Positions 43,201 through 51,221 of a DNA stretch of 64,000 bases are shown piece by piece (position 1 is the first letter of the stretch; every line of letters starts with the position of its first letter). Both the position numbers and the translations under genes were made by a program. The notes beneath the pieces are model-generated. The model made no database searches, was not told the DNA's origin, and saw nothing but the letters and a program-made list of their open reading frames with translations. Source of the DNA: JANLYC01 sp963815445 (GTDB lineage: Bacteria; Actinomycetota; Actinomycetes; Propionibacteriales; Nocardioidaceae). The stretch lies in assembly GCA_963815445.1 (NCBI GenBank), contig CAWFGV010000004.1, positions 186,001 through 250,000 of the forward strand. The letters run 5' to 3'.

Positions 43201-43860
43201 CTACTTGGTGTTGACCGTGATCGTCGCGGTACCGACCAGCAGGCCTTGCTTCACGGCCTCGGTCTTGAAGGTCTGGTCGAGCAATGCGGCCGCGTCGCCA
43301 GAGATCATCACCTTGGTGCCTTGGAGGACGGCTTCGTTGCCCTCGGTCTGGAGCGGCTGCAGGGTGCGACCGTCGAGGTTGAAGATCGTCGCGTGCTTCG
43401 CGGCGCTCTTACCGTTGACGCTCACATCGCCGTACACCCGTGAGTTGCCGGGGTTGATCTCGAAGTTCGTCAGGTCGACGGTGGTGCTGCCGGCGGTCAA
43501 CGAGAGACCCGAGCCGTCGTGGCTGATCAGTCCGGTCACGTAAGGAGAAACGCTGCCCGGCTTGTAGTAGGTCACGTTGCCGCCCGTGATCGGGAAGCTG
43601 ACGGCGCCGTCGGCCAGCGTCGCGTCGCCGACGACTCCGGGGGTGAGCTTGAGCGAGGTCAGGGCCTTGACGAAGCCGGCGTCGAGAGCGACGGAGGTGT
43701 CGGTGCCACTGAGCTGCTGGATCTGGGCGACCGGCTTGGGCTTGTCGTTGCTGCTGGTGTCATTGCTGGAGCAGGCGGCGAGCGTGAGGGCCAGCACCGC
43801 GGCTGCAGAGACGCCGAGCACCCGCCTGGAGGACTTGGAGCTGCTACGGACGTTGCGCAT
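43201..43860 (-). CDS. secreted lipoprotein, function unknown
   Basis: 219 residues from ATG 43860. Basic start RNVRSSSKSSRRV, hydrophobic LGVSAAAVLALTL and lipobox LAAC at ~30, followed by a Ser/Asp/Asn linker. The mature part is beta-rich, with VSFPITGGNVTYYKPGS and GLISHDGSGLSLTAGSTTV, patterns reminiscent of HtaA-like or choice-of-anchor secreted domains, but I do not recognise a family. No catalytic motif. Stand-alone; faces the SOS-boxed alkB gene divergently. Confidence 0.78.
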   Translation of the reverse strand: MRNVRSSSKSSRRVLGVSAAAVLALTLAACSSNDTSSNDKPKPVAQIQQLSGTDTSVALDAGFVKALTSLKLTPGVVGDATLADGAVSFPITGGNVTYYKPGSVSPYVTGLISHDGSGLSLTAGSTTVDLTNFEINPGNSRVYGDVSVNGKSAAKHATIFNLDGRTLQPLQTEGNEAVLQGTKVMISGDAAALLDQTFKTEAVKQGLLVGTATITVNTK

Positions 43861-44009
43861 GAGCGGAGTTCCCTTCGTGGTTTGGTCTGTCGTTGTGTAC
43901 GGAGGGGATACGTCGCGATGACGGCTCCGGATGTCGACCATCGCCGTGACGGCCGTCACGTTTGGCCGAAGCCCGGTGCACGAACATGAGCGACTCGCCG
44001 CGAAGTCAC

Positions 44010-44025
44010 TAGAACATATGTTCGA
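44010..44025. promoter_or_regulatory. LexA (SOS) box ahead of alkB
   Basis: TAGAACATATGTTCGA matches TCGAAC-N4-GTTCGA with one change (C to A in the left half). It lies 8-23 bp upstream of the TAGCAT -10 box, in the -35 zone. Confidence 0.75.
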
Positions 44026-44032
44026 ACTGACC

Positions 44033-44038
44033 TAGCAT
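44033..44038 (+). promoter_or_regulatory. -10 box for alkB (leaderless)
   Basis: TAGCAT, 6 nt CGGAGC, ATG at 44045. Confidence 0.55.
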
Positions 44039-44044
44039 CGGAGC

Positions 44045-44677
44045 ATGACCGCCCACTTCCAAGGGTCTCTGCTCGACGGGCCCGACCTCGAAGCCCCGAG
44101 CCTGGGTGAGCTCGCAGGCACCAAGCGGACGCTCCTGAGTCGCGGCGCCTGGATCGACGTCCAACCCGCCTGGGTGCACGGCTCCGATGCGCTCTTCGAG
44201 CGGTTGGTCGAGGCGGTGCCGTGGTACGCCGAAAGGCGGCAGATGTATGACCGCGTGGTCGACGTACCGAGACTGCTGTGCTTCTACGGCGAGGGGGAGT
44301 CGTTGCCCGACCCGCTCCTCGACGATGCCCGGCGGCAGCTCAGTGCTCACTACGCCGATGAGCTCGGTGAGCCCTTCACGACGGCCGGGCTCTGCTTCTA
44401 TCGCGACGGTCGTGATTCCGTCGCGTGGCACGGTGACACCATCGGGCGCGCCCAGGACGAGGACACCATGGTCGCCATCGTGTCGTTCGGAAGTCCTCGC
44501 CGGCTGGTGTTGCGACCGCGTGGTGGCGGTGAGTCGATCGGATTCTCCGTGGGCCATGGCGACCTGATCGTCATGGGTGGGTCATGCCAACGCACCTGGG
44601 AGCACGCGATCCTCAAGACAGCGCGGCCGGCCGGTCCCCGCATCTCCGTCCAGTTCCGGCCACACGGGGTCCGCTGA
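44045..44677 (+). CDS. alkB: AlkB-type Fe(II)/2-oxoglutarate-dependent DNA dealkylase
   Basis: 210 residues. Iron site HxD in SVAWHGDTIG and the distal His in RTWEHAILKT; 2-oxoglutarate-binding end GPRISVQFR with two Arg; GLCFYRDGRDSVAWHGD region as in AlkB. It removes methyl and etheno adducts from bases. The promoter carries a LexA box at 44010-44025, which would place it in the SOS regulon. Its stop is 2 bp from the convergent threonine-synthase-like gene. Confidence 0.9.
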   Translation: MTAHFQGSLLDGPDLEAPSLGELAGTKRTLLSRGAWIDVQPAWVHGSDALFERLVEAVPWYAERRQMYDRVVDVPRLLCFYGEGESLPDPLLDDARRQLSAHYADELGEPFTTAGLCFYRDGRDSVAWHGDTIGRAQDEDTMVAIVSFGSPRRLVLRPRGGGESIGFSVGHGDLIVMGGSCQRTWEHAILKTARPAGPRISVQFRPHGVR

Positions 44678-44679
44678 CG

Positions 44680-45894
44680 TCAGAGCCGCAGCATGCCGTC
44701 CTTGGCGATCGTCGGTACGTTGACCTCCACCGTGTCGGGGTAGATGACGCCGGCGCCGGTGTTCAGGAGCACCACTTCATCGTCGGCCGCCAGCCAGCCG
44801 CTGGCGACGAGAGCCCTGGCGGCCGAGACGGTTGCGGCGCCCTCCGGACACAAGAAGATGCCTTCCAGCCGGGCGGTTCGGCGCAGGTCGGCGAGCAGCT
44901 GCTCGTCTGTGACGGCGATCGCGGTGCCGTCGGTGCCTCGGACCGCCTCCAGCACGAGGAAGTCCCCGAGTGCCTTGGGCACGTTGATACCGAAGGCGAT
45001 CGTGGTGGAGCTCTCGACCTTGACCGACTCTGACGCACCGGCTTCGAACGCCGCCACGATCGGTGCGCATCCGGTGGACTGCACGCACACGAGGCGGGGC
45101 AGGTCTCCGTCGACCCAGCCCAGCTCGCGCAGCTCGGTGAGCGCCTTGTAGATCCCGATCAGACCGACGCCACCGCCGGTCGGATAGATGATGACGTCCG
45201 GCATTCTCCAGTCGAGCTGTTCGGCGATCTCGAGGCCCATCGTCTTCTTGCCCTCGATGCGGTAAGGCTCCTTCAGTGTCGACACCTCGAACCAGTCGTC
45301 ATCGCTGGCCACGACTGCGGCCGCGATGAGTCGGCCGGCGTCTGAGATGAGCCCGTCGACCAGCTGCAGCTCGCCCCCGGTGACCACGGTCTCGGCGCGG
45401 GTGATCGCGGGCGCGTCGAGCGGCATGGCGACGCCGGCGCGGAGACCGGCGCGAGCGGCGTACGCCGACCAGGCGGCACCGGCGTTCCCGTTGGTGGGCA
45501 TCGCCAACCGCTCGGCACCGAGCTCCTTGGCCCGTGAGACTCCGACCGCCGCTCCCCGGGCCTTGAACGACCCGGTGGGCAGCAGCCCGTCATCCTTCAC
45601 GAGCAGACGATCGACACCGAGGTCGGCCGCGAGCCGGGGCACCGACAGGAGGGGCGTCATCCCTTCGCCCAAGGTCACGACGTGCTCGGCGGCCGAGACC
45701 GGCAACAGCTCGTGGTAGCGCCACAGGTCGGGCGCGCGACGCGCTATGTCCCGCGGGGACGAGCGGACGGTGGCCAGGTCGTACCGCGCCAGCAGAGGGC
45801 CACCGTCCAGTGCACACAGACCTTGCCGGATGGTTGCGTCGTACTCAGTCCCGCAACGGGCACACTCGAGATGGTGCAGGGCGCTGAAAGCCAT
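44680..45894 (-). CDS. threonine synthase (PLP fold type II)
   Basis: 404 residues from ATG 45894 (another ATG at 45906). N-terminal Cys-rich finger LECARCGTEYDATIRQGLC, then LGEGMTPLLSVPRL, PLP lysine in LPTGSFKARGAAVG, AMPTNGNAGAAWSAYAARAG, PLP-phosphate loop PTGGGVGLIGIYKAL. Makes threonine from O-phosphohomoserine; the zinc-finger N-terminus is common in the short type. Could be a paralogue beside the main thrC of the hom-thrC-thrB operon, which is not in this window. Confidence 0.85.
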   Translation of the reverse strand: MAFSALHHLECARCGTEYDATIRQGLCALDGGPLLARYDLATVRSSPRDIARRAPDLWRYHELLPVSAAEHVVTLGEGMTPLLSVPRLAADLGVDRLLVKDDGLLPTGSFKARGAAVGVSRAKELGAERLAMPTNGNAGAAWSAYAARAGLRAGVAMPLDAPAITRAETVVTGGELQLVDGLISDAGRLIAAAVVASDDDWFEVSTLKEPYRIEGKKTMGLEIAEQLDWRMPDVIIYPTGGGVGLIGIYKALTELRELGWVDGDLPRLVCVQSTGCAPIVAAFEAGASESVKVESSTTIAFGINVPKALGDFLVLEAVRGTDGTAIAVTDEQLLADLRRTARLEGIFLCPEGAATVSAARALVASGWLAADDEVVLLNTGAGVIYPDTVEVNVPTIAKDGMLRL

Positions 45895-45937
45895 GGCGCC
45901 ATCCAAACAGGCCCGATCCCTGGCTGCGCAGCCGCGC

Positions 45938-45943
45938 TAGGGT
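45938..45943 (+). promoter_or_regulatory. -10 box for the DUF1684 gene (leaderless)
   Basis: TAGGGT, 6 nt, ATG at 45950. Confidence 0.5.
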
Positions 45944-45949
45944 CCACGT

Positions 45950-46555
45950 ATGTCGAGTCTGGACGTGTGGGACTGGCGTCGGCGCACCTTTGCGTTGTAC
46001 GCCCAGGTACGCAGCCATGCCGATCCAGTGGTGGCGCACGCGCTCTGGATCAAAGGGCGCGATGAGCTGCTGCAGACGCACCCCGCGTCTCCGGTCCCGG
46101 GGGCGGAGCGTCCGACCTACCCGGGAGCGGTCGTCGCACCGTACGACCCGGAGTACCGCTTCGTCGTCCCCATCGACCGCGACGTCGACCCCGAGCGCCG
46201 GGAGCACATCACCGGCACTGACGGAGTGGTTCCGTTCGAACGGATCGGACGCGTCCACCTGGGCGGGATGGGCGCGTTGGACGTGTGGTGGCTTGCCGGC
46301 TACGGCGGCGGGCTCTTCCTGCCGTTCCGCGACCGCGCCACGACGTCGTACGGCGGTGGGCGGTACCTCCTCGACACGGTCAAGGGCGCCGACCTGGGTG
46401 GCGAGCCGGATGCGTTGGTCGTGGATCTCAACTTTGCGTTCCAGCCGTCCTGCGCGTACGACGAGGCGTGGGCTTGTCCGCTCGCCGGACCTACCAACAC
46501 GCTCGACGTCGAGGTCGCCGTCGGAGAGCAGCACGTGCAGGGGAGTGCCCGGTGA
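45950..46555 (+). CDS. DUF1684 family protein
   Basis: 201 residues matching DUF1684: opening LDVWDWRRRTFALYAQVR, then WIKGRDELLQTHPASP, VVPFERIGRVHL, FLPFRDRATTSYGGGRYLLD, and the closing NFAFQPSCAYDEAWACPLAG. No enzymatic role is established. Leaderless ATG after TAGGGT. The next gene (YbaK family) starts inside its stop codon (GTGA), so the two are translationally coupled. Confidence 0.88.
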   Translation: MSSLDVWDWRRRTFALYAQVRSHADPVVAHALWIKGRDELLQTHPASPVPGAERPTYPGAVVAPYDPEYRFVVPIDRDVDPERREHITGTDGVVPFERIGRVHLGGMGALDVWWLAGYGGGLFLPFRDRATTSYGGGRYLLDTVKGADLGGEPDALVVDLNFAFQPSCAYDEAWACPLAGPTNTLDVEVAVGEQHVQGSAR

Positions 46556-47109
46556 CACTGCCGACGCTCGGGTCCATCGTGTCGTTGCCGGCCCTCGACC
46601 GACCCGATCTGCTGGCGCCCTCGGTTCATCGGGCGCTGCAGGAGTGGGACCTCGGCCGCGAGGTGGCCGTGGTCGAGATCGACCCGTCGCTGGCCGACAC
46701 CCTCGCCCTGGCCGAGGCCTACGGGCTGCCGTTGGACGCGTCCGCCAACTGCGTCGTCGTGGCCGGGCGTCGCGGTGGAGAGGAGCGCATCGCGGCCTGC
46801 GTCATCACCGCCGACACCCGGGCCGACGTCAACAACCTGGTGAAGCGCCGACTCGATGTCCGTAAGGCGTCCTTCCTCGCGATGGAGCGGGCTGTGACGG
46901 AGACGTCCATGGAGTACGGCGGCATCACGCCGATCGGTCTACCGGCTGGTTGGCGGTTGCTCGTGGACGCCTCGGTCGACGCCATCGACGTCGCGATCAT
47001 CGGCAGCGGCGTACGGCGCTCGAAGCTGCTGCTCCGGGGTTCAGACCTCGCCGCCTATCCCGGTGCCGAGCTGACGCCAGGTTTGGGACTCCCTGTCCAC
47101 ACCTCGTGA
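46552..47109 (+). CDS. YbaK/ProX-type aminoacyl-tRNA deacylase-like protein
   Basis: 185 residues from the GTG at 46552 that overlaps the DUF1684 stop. Conserved VKRRLDVRKASFLAMERAV with the family lysine, EYGGITPIGLPAGWRLLVD, and IIGSGVRRSKLLLRG. Members clear mischarged tRNAs (Cys-tRNAPro, Ala-tRNAPro). Coupling to a DUF1684 gene is the only hint of a wider role. Confidence 0.87.
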   Translation: MTLPTLGSIVSLPALDRPDLLAPSVHRALQEWDLGREVAVVEIDPSLADTLALAEAYGLPLDASANCVVVAGRRGGEERIAACVITADTRADVNNLVKRRLDVRKASFLAMERAVTETSMEYGGITPIGLPAGWRLLVDASVDAIDVAIIGSGVRRSKLLLRGSDLAAYPGAELTPGLGLPVHTS

Positions 47110-47409
47110 AGCTGCGTGATACGGGGGGCGACCCCGAGTGGCGGGAGTCGCCGCTGGGTCGGGATGGCGGCCTGATAACCGGGCACAAAGGGGATTAACC
47201 GCCCCAAGATGACTAGGCCGACCCTGGGCCGTTCGGCATGCGTTACTCGTTCTTTCGGTTGATCCTGACGTCCGTTCGTTCCGAAATATTACACAAAGTG
47301 ACACCATGACTTCGTAGAGCAACGAAGGGGTGACGCACCCGTCTCACACCCCGCACATAGGGATTGCTTCCGGCCGCTGGCCGGTGAGCACGAGAGAAGG
47401 GGTCACCAG
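47110..47409. other. 300-bp gene-free leader region of the repeat-tailed acetyltransferase
   Basis: Noticeably more AT-rich than its surroundings around 47,270-47,320 (GAAATATTACACAAAGTGAC). No ORF with support. A short stem CTTCG/CGAAG and a TAGGGA string near 47,359 are visible; AAGGGG sits 8 nt before the ATG at 47410. Probably promoter and leader; regulator unknown. Confidence 0.5.
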
Positions 47410-49839
47410 ATGACCTTGGCTGCTGCGGTATCACCGACGCGAGCCGGCGTGAAGAACGTCGAACAGCGCCAACCCTCGCTCGGCAAGATCACCACCCGTC
47501 CATCGCTGCCCGCGGACGCGGAGTTCATGCTCGAGTTGTATGCCGCCACGCACGAACAGGAACTCTCCGACCTCGGGTGGAGCCTTACCGAGAACCGGTC
47601 GTTCGTGATCATGCAGGCGCAGGCCGAAGAGTGGAAGCTGGGCCGCCGCTACCCCGGCATGGACCATGTGACCATCGGCATCGACGAGACCCCCATCGGC
47701 CGGCTCCTCGTCTGTATGCGTGACGAGGTTCTGCACGTCGTCGATCTCAGCCTCATGCCCCGCTTCCGTGGCGAGGGCGTGGGGACCCAGTTGATGCGGG
47801 AGATCATCGGCGAGGCCCGGGACGAAGGCGTGCCCATCAAGATCCGGGTGCTGAAGGACAGCCGCTCGTTCCAGTTCGTGAGTCGTCTGGGCTTCGATGA
47901 GCCGCTCGACTTCGGCCGGCATGTCGAGCTGACCTGGACACCGCCGCAGGTGGCGCTCGATCCGGAGGCCCGGGTGGAGGGCTTCACTCGCCGTGGCGCC
48001 CGGGTCCGGGTTCCGGAGCAACCGGCCAATGCCCTGCGGGACGCCGCCAAGGAACTCACTGTCGATGCTGTCGATGCCGTCGCTGAAGCTGACGTCACCG
48101 AGGAGGTCTCACTGCTCACCGAGGAGGAGGCGTGGGCGATGCTCAGCGACGGGGAGGTGATCGCGACCGACCTCGACGAGGTGGCCACCCGTGAGCCCGA
48201 GTTCGCGGAGTTCGTCGAGCCTGTCCGTGAACTTTCGCCGGTCCAGGATCTGATCGAAGATCCGATCGAGGACGTGCCGGTTGAGGAGGTCGCACCCGCT
48301 GTGCACGTGGTGGACCTGCCGGCTGTCGAGGATGTGATCGTGGTCGCCGACCTGCCTGCGGTGGAGGACGTGCCTGTCCTGGTTGATGACGTCGTCGAGG
48401 TGGAGGACGTGCCGGTTGTCGAGAGTGTGGTTGAGGTCGAGGTCGTCGAGGTCGTGGAGGTCGCGGACCTGGTCGAGGACGTGCCGGTGGAGCAGGTCGC
48501 ACCCGCTGAGCACGTGGCGGACCTGCCGACTGTCGAGGACGTGATCCTGGTTGATGACGTCGTCGAGGTGGAGGACGTGCCGGTTGTCGAGAGTGTGGTT
48601 GAGGACGAGGTCGTCGAGGTCGTCGAGGTCGTGGAGGTCGCGGACCTGGTCGAGGACGTGCCGGTGGAGGAGGTCGCACCCGTTGAGCACGTGGCGGACC
48701 TGCCGGCTGTCGAGGACGTGATCGTGGTCGCCGACCTGCCTGCGGTGGAGGACGTGCCTGTCTTCGAGGACGTGATCGTGGGGGACCTGCCGGTTGTCGA
48801 GGACGTCGTCGAGGTGGAGGACGTGCCGGTTGTCGAGAGTGTGGTTGAGGACGAGGTCGTCGAGGTCGTCGAGGTCGCAGACCTGGTCGAGGACGTGCCG
48901 GTGGAGGAGGTCGCACCCGTTGAGCACGTGGCGGACCTGCCGGCTGTCGAGGACGTGATCCTGGTTGGTGACATCGTCGAGGTGGAGGACGTGCCGGTTG
49001 TCGAGAGTGTGGTTGAGGACGAGGTCGTCGAGGTCGTGGAGGTGGAGGACCTGATCGAAGACGTGCCGGTTGAGGAGGTCGCACCCGTTGAGCACGTGGT
49101 GGACCTGCCGGCTGTCGAGGATGTGATCGTGGTCGACGACTTGCCGGCTGTCGAGGACGTGATCCTGGTTGATGACGTCGTCGAGGTGGAGGACCTGATC
49201 GAGGGCGTGCCGGTTGAGGAGGTCGCACCCGTTGCGCACGTGGCGGACCTGCCGGCTGTCGAGGACGTGATCCTGGTTGATGACGTCGTCGTGGTGGAGG
49301 ACGTGCCGGTCGTCGAGAGTGTGGTTGAGGACGAGGTCGTCGAGGTCGTGGAGGTCGCAGACCTGATCGAGGACGTGCCGGTGGAGGAGGTCGCACCCGT
49401 TGAGCACGTGGCGGACCTGTCGGCTGTCGAGGACGTGATCGTGGTCGACGACCTGCCTGCCGTCGAGGACGTGATCCTGGTTGATGACGTGGTCGAGGTG
49501 GAGGACCTTATCGAGGACGTGCCGGTGGAGGAGGTCGCACCCGTTGCGCACGTGGCGGACCTGCCGGCTGTGGAGGACGTGATCGAAGACCATCCGGAAC
49601 CGGCTGACCTGCTGCAGCCGCTGCCGGCTGAGCTCACCGACGCGCTGACCGACGAGCTGTTCGACCGGCTGACCGCCGACGTGATCGTCGACGAGCCGCG
49701 CGAACCGGCATACGACGACACCACCGCGGCCCCCGCGGACTTCGCCCCCGCGCTCGTGCCGGAGGGTGCCGCGGACTTCGAACCGGACGAGCCGGTGGTC
49801 TTCCGCATCGGTGGCGACCGCTACGACCCCTTCACCTAG
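47410..49839 (+). CDS. GNAT acetyltransferase fused to a long Val/Glu/Asp repeat tail
   Basis: 809 residues. Residues ~28-178 are a GNAT domain: LPADAEFMLELYAATHEQEL, FVIMQAQAEEWKLGRRYPGM, and acetyl-CoA loop MPRFRGEGVGTQLMREIIGE. It resembles the GNATs encoded beside phage-tail-collar proteins (from memory). From ~280 to ~730 the chain is almost only V, E, D, P, A, L and I, built from eight EEVAP..HVADLPAVEDV blocks alternating with EDVPVVESVVEDEVVEVVEV blocks (five full). Net charge is extremely negative, with few or no Lys/Arg. The end (~730-809) is non-repetitive and finishes RIGGDRYDPFT. No signal peptide. Function unknown. Confidence 0.9.
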   Translation: MTLAAAVSPTRAGVKNVEQRQPSLGKITTRPSLPADAEFMLELYAATHEQELSDLGWSLTENRSFVIMQAQAEEWKLGRRYPGMDHVTIGIDETPIGRLLVCMRDEVLHVVDLSLMPRFRGEGVGTQLMREIIGEARDEGVPIKIRVLKDSRSFQFVSRLGFDEPLDFGRHVELTWTPPQVALDPEARVEGFTRRGARVRVPEQPANALRDAAKELTVDAVDAVAEADVTEEVSLLTEEEAWAMLSDGEVIATDLDEVATREPEFAEFVEPVRELSPVQDLIEDPIEDVPVEEVAPAVHVVDLPAVEDVIVVADLPAVEDVPVLVDDVVEVEDVPVVESVVEVEVVEVVEVADLVEDVPVEQVAPAEHVADLPTVEDVILVDDVVEVEDVPVVESVVEDEVVEVVEVVEVADLVEDVPVEEVAPVEHVADLPAVEDVIVVADLPAVEDVPVFEDVIVGDLPVVEDVVEVEDVPVVESVVEDEVVEVVEVADLVEDVPVEEVAPVEHVADLPAVEDVILVGDIVEVEDVPVVESVVEDEVVEVVEVEDLIEDVPVEEVAPVEHVVDLPAVEDVIVVDDLPAVEDVILVDDVVEVEDLIEGVPVEEVAPVAHVADLPAVEDVILVDDVVVVEDVPVVESVVEDEVVEVVEVADLIEDVPVEEVAPVEHVADLSAVEDVIVVDDLPAVEDVILVDDVVEVEDLIEDVPVEEVAPVAHVADLPAVEDVIEDHPEPADLLQPLPAELTDALTDELFDRLTADVIVDEPREPAYDDTTAAPADFAPALVPEGAADFEPDEPVVFRIGGDRYDPFT
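48250..49590 (+). repeat. in-frame coding repeat array of the GNAT tail
   Basis: The marker GCACCC of GAGGTCGCACCC occurs at 48292, 48499, 48676, 48913, 49081, 49225, 49393 and 49537. Spacings are 207, 177, 237, 168, 144, 168 and 144 bp, all multiples of 3. Units are near-identical in DNA, including synonymous sites, so the array expanded recently by recombination or slippage under selection for frame. Confidence 0.92.
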
Positions 49840-49853
49840 CACGCGCCGCGCCC

Positions 49854-49875
49854 ACGAGGCGGCTCGCCGCCTCGT
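49854..49875. terminator. hairpin after the repeat-tailed gene
   Basis: ACGAGGCGGC-TC-GCCGCCTCGT, a 10-bp inverted repeat 15 bp past the stop; probable terminator. Confidence 0.6.
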
Positions 49876-49906
49876 CACACGCCCCGACCCGACCGCGCCG
49901 CGGTCC

Positions 49907-49912
49907 TAGGAT
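49907..49912 (+). promoter_or_regulatory. -10 box for the DUF445 gene (leaderless)
   Basis: TAGGAT, 6 nt, GTG at 49919. Confidence 0.5.
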
Positions 49913-49918
49913 CGGGGC

Positions 49919-51169
49919 GTGTCTGCGTTCGTGACCTCATCGCCAGCTGACGTCGATCGCCGGCGCGGGCTGCGCCGGATGCGCACGGTGGCCACCGGGC
50001 TGCTGATCAGCGCGGCCGTCGTCTACCTGGTCACCCTCCATCGCGGCGGCGGTTGGGGCTATGTCAATGCCATGGCCGAGGCTTCGATGGTCGGGGCCAT
50101 CGCGGACTGGTTCGCCGTGACCGCACTCTTCCGGCATCCGCTTCATCTCCCGATTCCGCATACCGCCCTGATCCCGACCCGCAAGAACCTTCTGGCGCGC
50201 AGTCTCCAGGACTTCGTCACCGAGAACTTCCTCAGCGAGGAGGTGGTGCGCACCCGCGTCACTGACGCTCAGGTGACCCGACGCCTGGGCGACTGGCTGG
50301 CCGTGCCGGAGCACGCGGCGCGCGTCGTCGCAGAGGCCTCCTCCTTGCTCCGGATCGGTCTCGAGAAGGTCCGCGACGAGGACGTCGATGACGTCGTCCG
50401 GCTCGAGCTGCTGCCGCGGCTGGCAGATGAGCCGGTGGCGCCTCTGCTCGGCCAGCTGCTCGGGGACATCGTCGACGACGGCGCTCACCGCGGCCTCGTC
50501 GATCTCGCCCTCGACGAGGCCGAACGATGGCTGGCCGGCAACGAGCATGCCTTCTCTGAGGCGATCCGCACGCGTGCGCCCTGGTGGACCCCTACCTGGT
50601 TGGACGACCAGGTGGCATCCCGTATCCATCACGAGGTCCTCGCCTGGATCCGGGAAGTCCGCGGCGATGCAGATCATCGCGCCCGTACGGCGGTTGACGA
50701 CCTGCTCGCACAACTTGCCTCTGATCTCCGGGACGACCCCGATACGCAAGCGCGGGCCGAGCGAATCAAGGCCCGTCTGCTCAGCCAGCCGCAGGTGGCC
50801 GACACAGCAATGTCCCTGTGGCGCGCTTTGAGCCGGACCCTCCAGACCACGTTGGCTGACCCCGACAGTCCGCTGCGAGCCAGGGTCGAGGAACGTCTCC
50901 GGGAGCTCGCGTCGCAGCTGCGCGGCGATCCGGATCTGCGCAGTCGACTGGACGCCCATGCTGCAGACCTCGCCGCGTTCATCGTGGGCCGCTACGGCGA
51001 CGAGCTCACCACGGTCATCACGGACACGATCGAGCGTTGGGACGGGCAGGAAGCAGCAAACCGGATCGAGCTCTTCGTCGGTCGGGACCTGCAGTTCATC
51101 CGTATCAATGGCACGCTCGTCGGTGGGTTGGCCGGTCTCCTCATCCACGCGGTGGCGACGCTGCTCTGA
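49919..51169 (+). CDS. DUF445 family membrane protein
   Basis: 416 residues. N-terminal helix (TVATGLLISAAVVYLVTLH), then the conserved EASMVGAIADWFAVTALFRH and PIPHTALIPTRKNLLARSL of DUF445; a long charged helical middle (~110-370) and a C-terminal helix (INGTLVGGLAGLLIHAVATL) holding it to the membrane at both ends. Function unknown in the family. Leaderless GTG after TAGGAT. Confidence 0.9.
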   Translation: MSAFVTSSPADVDRRRGLRRMRTVATGLLISAAVVYLVTLHRGGGWGYVNAMAEASMVGAIADWFAVTALFRHPLHLPIPHTALIPTRKNLLARSLQDFVTENFLSEEVVRTRVTDAQVTRRLGDWLAVPEHAARVVAEASSLLRIGLEKVRDEDVDDVVRLELLPRLADEPVAPLLGQLLGDIVDDGAHRGLVDLALDEAERWLAGNEHAFSEAIRTRAPWWTPTWLDDQVASRIHHEVLAWIREVRGDADHRARTAVDDLLAQLASDLRDDPDTQARAERIKARLLSQPQVADTAMSLWRALSRTLQTTLADPDSPLRARVEERLRELASQLRGDPDLRSRLDAHAADLAAFIVGRYGDELTTVITDTIERWDGQEAANRIELFVGRDLQFIRINGTLVGGLAGLLIHAVATLL

Positions 51170-51209
51170 TCAACGCGCGGGCTCGGCAAGCAGGATGCCC
51201 CGGCGCTTG

Positions 51210-51215
51210 TAGCAT
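51210..51215 (+). promoter_or_regulatory. -10 box for the pentapeptide gene (leaderless)
   Basis: TAGCAT, 6 nt, GTG at 51222. Confidence 0.5.
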
Positions 51216-51221
51216 CGATGT

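Noticed and set aside
48250..49590. CRISPR or noncoding satellite
   Set aside because: All unit spacings are multiples of three and the plus frame reads continuously from a GNAT domain to a unique C-terminus, so it is coding.
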